In this document: positions 60,194-64,000 of the stretch, piece by piece
Layout of the letters: every line of letters starts with the position of its first letter
How positions within the stretch are numbered: position 1 is the first letter of the stretch
From: Herbidospora sakaeratensis
GTDB taxonomy: Bacteria; Actinomycetota; Actinomycetes; Streptosporangiales; Streptosporangiaceae
Assembly: GCF_001570525.1 (NCBI RefSeq)
Contig: NZ_BBXC01000007.1
Location: 103,085-167,084, forward strand
DNA: 64,000 nt
Direction of reading: 5' to 3'
Notes under the pieces: generated by a model
The model's input: the letters and a program-made list of their open reading frames with translations, nothing else
The model's database searches: none
What the model was told of the DNA's origin: nothing
Position numbers and translations under genes: made by a program

Positions 60194-61207
60194 ATGCAAG
60201 ACCTGGTGGACGAGATCGCCCGCCTGCTCGACGCGTCGGTCACCGTCGAAGACCGCGCCTTCGAGCTGGTGGCCTACGGCGTGCAGAGCGGCGTGGTCGA
60301 CGAGGTCCGCCAGGAGTCCATCCTCCGCCGCCGCGCCACCGCCGCGACCAAGGCCCACTTCGAGGCGTACGGGATCGCCGCCGCCGACCGCCCGGTCCGC
60401 ATCCCCGAGGCCCCCGGCTTCCTCGCCCGCGTCTGCGTCCCGCTGCGGCACAGGGGCGTCACCTACGGCTACCTGTGGCTGCTCGACAACGACCGGCTCT
60501 CCGACGCCCTGCTCGACCGGGCCGGCCCCCTGTTCGCCCGCCTGGCCGCCGCCCTCGCCCACGAAGCGCAGATCCGCCGCGCCCCCCTCGACGACCTGTT
60601 CTCCCCGAACCCTCAGGCCCGTGCCGAGGCCGCCCGGGGTGTCGAGGGCCCGCTGGTCGCCCTGGCGGTGGCGGCCGGTCCGGCCGAGGTGCCCATCTCG
60701 TGGTCACTGCCGAGAGACGTGCTGACCGGCCAGGCCGGCGCCCATCCCGCCTTCCTGGCCCCACCGGTCCGCGCCCGCGAGGCCGCCGCCCGCCTCACGG
60801 AGATGTACGGCGTCCCCGTCGGCGCGGGCGACCCCCGCCAGGACCCCGAGGACGCCTGGGAGAGCTGGCGCGAGGCGTTGAACGCGCTGCGGGTGGCGGA
60901 GAAGACCGGGCAGCCCGTCGCCCACTGGTCGGAACTGGGCGTCTACCGCTACCTGGTCAGGCTCCCCCATCACGAGCTCGCGGAACTGGCAGGGGAGACC
61001 GCCGCGCTTCCGGAGGACCTGGCGGTCACGCTGGAGACCTACCTCGACAGAGCGGGCCACGTGCAGAAGACGGCGGCGGAACTGGGCATCCACCGCCAGA
61101 CCTTGTACTACCGCCTGGGCCGCGCCGAGGAGTTCACCGGCAAGGACCTCTCGGACGGCCAGGACCGCCTGCTCCTGCACCTGTCACTCAAGGCGCGGAG
61201 GTTGTGA
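60194..61207 (+). CDS. PucR-type regulator, likely controlling proline use
   Basis: A 337-residue regulator. The N-terminal GAF-like part (ASVTVEDRAFELVAYGVQSG; FLARVCVPLRHRGVTYGYLWLLD) is followed by a C-terminal PucR HTH: LAVTLETYLDRAGHVQKTAAELGIHRQTLYYRLGRAEEFTG. It is divergent from putA by 83 bases, as in actinobacterial proline operons whose PucR-type regulator activates putA and pruA. ATG 60194 (MQDLVDEIARLL) is taken; ATG 60176 is also open. Confidence 0.87.
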   Translation: MQDLVDEIARLLDASVTVEDRAFELVAYGVQSGVVDEVRQESILRRRATAATKAHFEAYGIAAADRPVRIPEAPGFLARVCVPLRHRGVTYGYLWLLDNDRLSDALLDRAGPLFARLAAALAHEAQIRRAPLDDLFSPNPQARAEAARGVEGPLVALAVAAGPAEVPISWSLPRDVLTGQAGAHPAFLAPPVRAREAAARLTEMYGVPVGAGDPRQDPEDAWESWREALNALRVAEKTGQPVAHWSELGVYRYLVRLPHHELAELAGETAALPEDLAVTLETYLDRAGHVQKTAAELGIHRQTLYYRLGRAEEFTGKDLSDGQDRLLLHLSLKARRL

Positions 61208-61442
61208 AGCGCGAATCGGACCGTGCGCGTCGCCGAAGGCGGAAGGCCGTCGAAACGCCGGTCGAAGGTCTGTCGCGGCGGGTCGCCGAAGCGGTTGCGG
61301 GGCGCCGGCTACGGCGGGCGCGGAACGGCGGCGGTCGGTGCCGGCCGGGCGAAGCCGTAACGGAAAAGGATGAAAACGGGCCGAGCGCCCGCGATGGCCG
61401 GAGCATCGCGGGCGCTCGGGTGTTTCCCTCAGGGGAGAGGTC
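61208..61442. terminator. intergenic region with bidirectional terminator
   Basis: A 235-base gap between the convergent PucR-type gene and glycosyltransferase gene. It holds a perfect 16-bp stem, CCGAGCGCCCGCGATG (61381-61396) with CATCGCGGGCGCTCGG (61404-61419), loop GCCGGAG, followed by GTGTTTCCC. This terminates one or both genes. The rest, 61208-61380, shows no gene. Confidence 0.88.
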
Positions 61443-62486
61443 TCAGGCGCAGGCGCTCTCGTAGACGCGCAGGAGCTCCTGGCTGACGCGCTCCAGCGAG
61501 TAGCGGGAGCGGGCGCGGTCGGCGCCGGCGTAGCCGAGGGCCGAGCGCAGGGTGCGGTCGCCGAGGAGGTCGCGGATGCGGGCCGTCACCTCGGCGGGGC
61601 GGCGGACCAGGAAGCCGGTCACGCCGTCGACGACCGAGTCGAGGTGGGCTCCGGACGCGGAGGCGATCACCGGGATGCCGCAGGCCATGATCTCCAGGGC
61701 GGCGGTGCCGGTCGGCACGGTCGGCTGGAGCGTCAGGGCGACGTCGACGCTGCGGATCAGCTTCGGCATCGCGTTGTGGGGGACGTCGCCGAGCAGGGTC
61801 AGCCGGTCTTCGACGCCCCGGGCGCGGGCCAACATGCGCAGCCGCTCCAGGACCGGGTCGTCGCCGCCGGCCACGACCAGCTCGGCGTCGGGGATCGAGG
61901 TCAGCGAGTTGACGACCGCGCCCGCGCCGGTGGCGCCCACGTGGAGCAGGCGCGGACGGCCGTCGCGGGGGAAGGCCGGGCCCTGGCGGCGGAACCGCTC
62001 GATGTCGACGCCGCCGGGCACGATCGAGATGTTGCGGCGCGGCACGCCCAGCTGGATCAGCTGCGACTCCTCGCCGGCGCAGGTCGCGATGACCGCGCGG
62101 GCCCGGCGGCCGATCGCCCGCTCCAGGCGCAGGACCTGGGCGGAGGGCCGGTCGTCGTGGTGGAAGGTCTGGGTCACCGGGACGTCGAGCCCGTCGGAGC
62201 CGGCGATGGCCGCGAGGCCGCCGGTCCACGAGTGGGCGTGGATGACGTCGGGGCGCTCGGCGTGCCAGCGGCGCTTGAGGCCGTCGCTGAAGTCGGAGAT
62301 GTAGGGGAGCAGGTCGTTCTCGGAGAGGTCCTTGTCGGGCCCGGCGGGCACCCGCTCGACCCGGACGCCCTTGATCTGCGCGTCGTCCCGCGTGTAGACG
62401 GTGACCTCGTGACCCCGGCCCAGTTCACGGGCGACGGCGGGGGCGGTGACGGAGAGGTTGTTCGTGGCGACGATGGCGATATGCAT
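61443..62486 (-). CDS. glycosyltransferase family 4
   Basis: A 347-residue GT-B enzyme. MHIAIVATNNLSVTAPAVA starts the N-terminal Rossmann domain, VIHAHSWTGGLAAIAGS and VTQTFHHDD follow, then the donor domain IVPGGVDIERF, RLLHVGATGAGAVVNSL, and PTVPTGTAALEIMACGIPVIASASGAHLDSVVDG, the EX7E-like region. It moves a sugar from a nucleotide donor to an unknown acceptor. ATG 62486 is chosen as the family start. Confidence 0.88.
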   Translation of the reverse strand: MHIAIVATNNLSVTAPAVARELGRGHEVTVYTRDDAQIKGVRVERVPAGPDKDLSENDLLPYISDFSDGLKRRWHAERPDVIHAHSWTGGLAAIAGSDGLDVPVTQTFHHDDRPSAQVLRLERAIGRRARAVIATCAGEESQLIQLGVPRRNISIVPGGVDIERFRRQGPAFPRDGRPRLLHVGATGAGAVVNSLTSIPDAELVVAGGDDPVLERLRMLARARGVEDRLTLLGDVPHNAMPKLIRSVDVALTLQPTVPTGTAALEIMACGIPVIASASGAHLDSVVDGVTGFLVRRPAEVTARIRDLLGDRTLRSALGYAGADRARSRYSLERVSQELLRVYESACA

Positions 62487-62601
62487 GGCACACCTCATGG
62501 CGATAAGCGCGATGAAAGGGGTGTGCCTGCGTCTTAGGCACGAACTGTGTTGTGGTCTTTACCGTACACCTAAGAGCTTTAAACGCAAGTTTTCAGATGA
62601 A
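62487..62601. promoter_or_regulatory. AT-richer promoter region of the glycosyltransferase
   Basis: 115 bases, lower in GC than the surroundings. Upstream of the glycosyltransferase on the minus strand there are TTGACG and TTGCGT hexamers and several TA-rich spots, but no combination stands out enough to name a promoter. Confidence 0.3.
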
Positions 62602-63408
62602 TCAGGCGTCAATGCGAAGGCCCGGGGTGGTGTGCCAGCCGATCAGCCGGATCAGGTGGCTGACGTGGTCGGGCACCGGGTCGAGCACGAGTTCGCGCTG
62701 GTCACCGAGGTTCTTGGCGGTGTCGACGAGGGCTCGGAGCCCGGCCAGGTCGATGAACGTGACCCCGTGGAGGTCGACGTGAAGATCTCCGGAAACCGCC
62801 CCGGTTGCCTGGGAGAGCTCGCGGGCCAGATCGGCCGAGGAGGTCGCGTCGATCTCTCCCTCGACCCGGATGCCGTCGGGGCCGGAGGTCCGCCGGATGC
62901 GCAGCAGGGCCGTTTCGAGCAGCAGGTCGCCGTCGTCGGGCCGGTGCAGCCGGAGCAGGTCGGCCAGCACGCCGGGCGCGAACAGCCGCTTGTCGAACTG
63001 GCACACCCCGAGCGCCGTGCCGGTGTCGTAGACCTCCTGGATGCCGGTCTCGAACTCGGCCAGCCGGTCGGTGCCGACACGGACGGCCCAGCTCATCTCG
63101 CCGGTCACCCGCAGCGCCCGGTAGCCCTCTGACCTGGCCCGCGCCGCCTCGGCGGCGACGTCGGCGACCATGGCGACCGGGTCGAACGCCTCAAGCCGGC
63201 GGATGTCGAGCCGCCCGGAGGCGACCGCCCCGTCGGTGTCGACGCCCCAGCCGCGCAGCAGGCCCGTGACGACCGCCGGATGGGTCACGTCGGTCAGGTA
63301 CAGCACCTTGTCCGCGCCGGCCAGCCCTTCGGCGATGAAGGGGGCCAGCACGGGCTCCAACTCGGCCTCGTCGGAGTAGGCGACGGACCTGTGGTCACCG
63401 GGCTGCAC
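62602..63408 (-). CDS. MEDS-STAS sensory protein (anti-sigma antagonist type)
   Basis: A 268-residue protein of two domains. The N-terminal MEDS domain (HRSVAYSDEAELEPVLAPFIAEGLAGADKVLYLTD; YRALRVTGEMSWAVR; ALGVCQFDKRLFAPGVL) is a sensor domain seen with methanogen/actinobacterial regulators. The C-terminal STAS domain (IRVEGEIDATSSADLARELSQATG; DLHVDLHGVTFIDLAGLRALVDTA) has the Asp-Leu-Ala in place of the phosphorylatable Ser: FIDLAG, so regulation by kinase phosphorylation may be lost. It lies 10 bases after the phosphatase gene. Confidence 0.9.
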   Translation of the reverse strand: MQPGDHRSVAYSDEAELEPVLAPFIAEGLAGADKVLYLTDVTHPAVVTGLLRGWGVDTDGAVASGRLDIRRLEAFDPVAMVADVAAEAARARSEGYRALRVTGEMSWAVRVGTDRLAEFETGIQEVYDTGTALGVCQFDKRLFAPGVLADLLRLHRPDDGDLLLETALLRIRRTSGPDGIRVEGEIDATSSADLARELSQATGAVSGDLHVDLHGVTFIDLAGLRALVDTAKNLGDQRELVLDPVPDHVSHLIRLIGWHTTPGLRIDA

Positions 63409-63417
63409 CAGGCAAGG

Positions 63418-64000
63418 CTAGCGGGAACGACGGAGGGTGAGAACCGTGACCTCGTCGACGACCTCGTCGTCGCAGAAGGCGCGGTGGTCCTCCTCGATGG
63501 CCTTGACCACCGCCGCGGGGGGCTGGTTGACGCACCGCGCGAGCACCTCGGTGAGCCGCGCCTCGCCGTAGTTCTCCCCGGCCGAGCTGCGGGTGCCGAC
63601 CAGGCCGTCGGAGTAGAGCACCAGCGTCTCGCCCGAGGCCAGGGTCAGTTCCTCGGCGGCCGGCACGGCCCCCTCCTCGAAGCCGAGCGGCACCCCGCCG
63701 CCCTCGGTGAAGCGCACCCCGCCGTCGGGCTGGAGCAGCGCGGCCGGGTGGTGCCCGGCGGAGGCCAGGCGGACCTTGCGGCCCCGGACGAACCCGGCGG
63801 CGGCCATCACGAACAGGCCGGTGTGCTGGGCCAGCAGGGCGTCGTTGACCTTGCGGAGGGCCTCTCCGGGGTCGCGTTCGAAGGCGCTGAGCACCCGGAT
63901 GCCGTTGCGGACCAGCGAGGTCACCGAGGCGGCCTCCTCGCCTCGGCCGGCCGCGCCGCCGATGACGAAGCCCCAGCCGCCCTTCATCGGGAAGACGTCG
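63418..64000 (-). CDS. PP2C/SpoIIE-type phosphatase, C-terminal part only
   Basis: The gene runs over the window end; the frame is open through the border (DVFP before the first Met in view). The visible 194 residues are the end of a SpoIIE/RsbU domain: GWGFVIGGAAGRGEEAA, LLAQHTGLFVMAAAGFVRGRKVRLASAGHHPA, GETLVLYSDGLVGTRS and DEVTVLTLRR. IGGAAGRG has Gly where the metal-binding Asp of (I/V)GDVSGxG normally stands. It would dephosphorylate STAS proteins; the next gene codes for one. Confidence 0.85.
   Translation of the reverse strand, partial: DVFPMKGGWGFVIGGAAGRGEEAASVTSLVRNGIRVLSAFERDPGEALRKVNDALLAQHTGLFVMAAAGFVRGRKVRLASAGHHPAALLQPDGGVRFTEGGGVPLGFEEGAVPAAEELTLASGETLVLYSDGLVGTRSSAGENYGEARLTEVLARCVNQPPAAVVKAIEEDHRAFCDDEVVDEVTVLTLRRSR

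Overview
The window is very GC-rich, densely coded actinobacterial chromosome. Codon use, many GTG/TTG starts, ATGA/GTGA gene overlaps, F420-type flavin enzymes, sortase/LacI-operator logic and the gene order pyrG-nudix-xerD-parA-scpA-scpB-rluB-aroH-tyrA-cmk-der point to a filamentous actinomycete, most likely Streptosporangiales (Nonomuraea/Herbidospora-like). That placement is an inference from gene content; no rRNA or tRNA gene was seen.

Region 1 (about 1-13.5 kb) is a conserved housekeeping block: a methyltransferase, a DUF4126 membrane protein and a hexapeptide acetyltransferase, then a plus-strand run for CTP synthesis, ADP-ribose hydrolysis, XerD recombination, chromosome partition/condensation (ParA, ScpA, ScpB), a 23S pseudouridine synthase with a huge repetitive N-terminus, tyrosine synthesis (chorismate mutase, prephenate dehydrogenase), CMP kinase and the ribosome-assembly GTPase Der, closed by a strong hairpin.

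Region 2 (13.5-28.1 kb) holds a NarL-type two-component pair, a membrane-anchored multicopper oxidase with a small DUF6220 partner, an MFS exporter, a lipoprotein, a MarR/CDF divergent pair, a phosphopantetheinyl transferase, an L,D-transpeptidase, an aminopeptidase P, a CBS protein and a large secreted subtilase.

Region 3 (28.2-36.2 kb) has a small Smr protein, a VOC protein, a decayed PIN-toxin module, a cupin, the dhaKLM operon, and a five-gene minus-strand operon: small acidic membrane protein, histidine kinase, response regulator, Asp-rich repeat protein and class F sortase. The repeat protein carries five tandem copies of a GGV(E/D)TGxGG motif which I propose is the sortase recognition signal.

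Region 4 (36.3-46 kb) includes a cyclase/TPP-enzyme pair, an acyltransferase, a rifampicin-monooxygenase homologue preceded by a 19-bp palindrome that looks like a rifamycin-associated element (RAE), a self-regulated HTH/Clp-N/serine-hydrolase operon with a perfect palindromic operator, and a decay zone with an alpha/beta-hydrolase pseudogene and an IS982-type transposase remnant.

Region 5 (46-64 kb) starts with secreted carbohydrate-binding proteins (GH16 and DUF1996, both with F5/8C domains) behind two CebR-like LacI operators. It continues with a flavin oxidoreductase, a BrkB protein, an aldo/keto reductase with a divergent TetR gene and twin operators, a ROK kinase, and a proline catabolic operon (putA-pruA) split by an intact TnpB element that has replaced the end of putA. 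It ends with a PucR regulator, a glycosyltransferase, a MEDS-STAS sensor and a phosphatase cut by the window edge.
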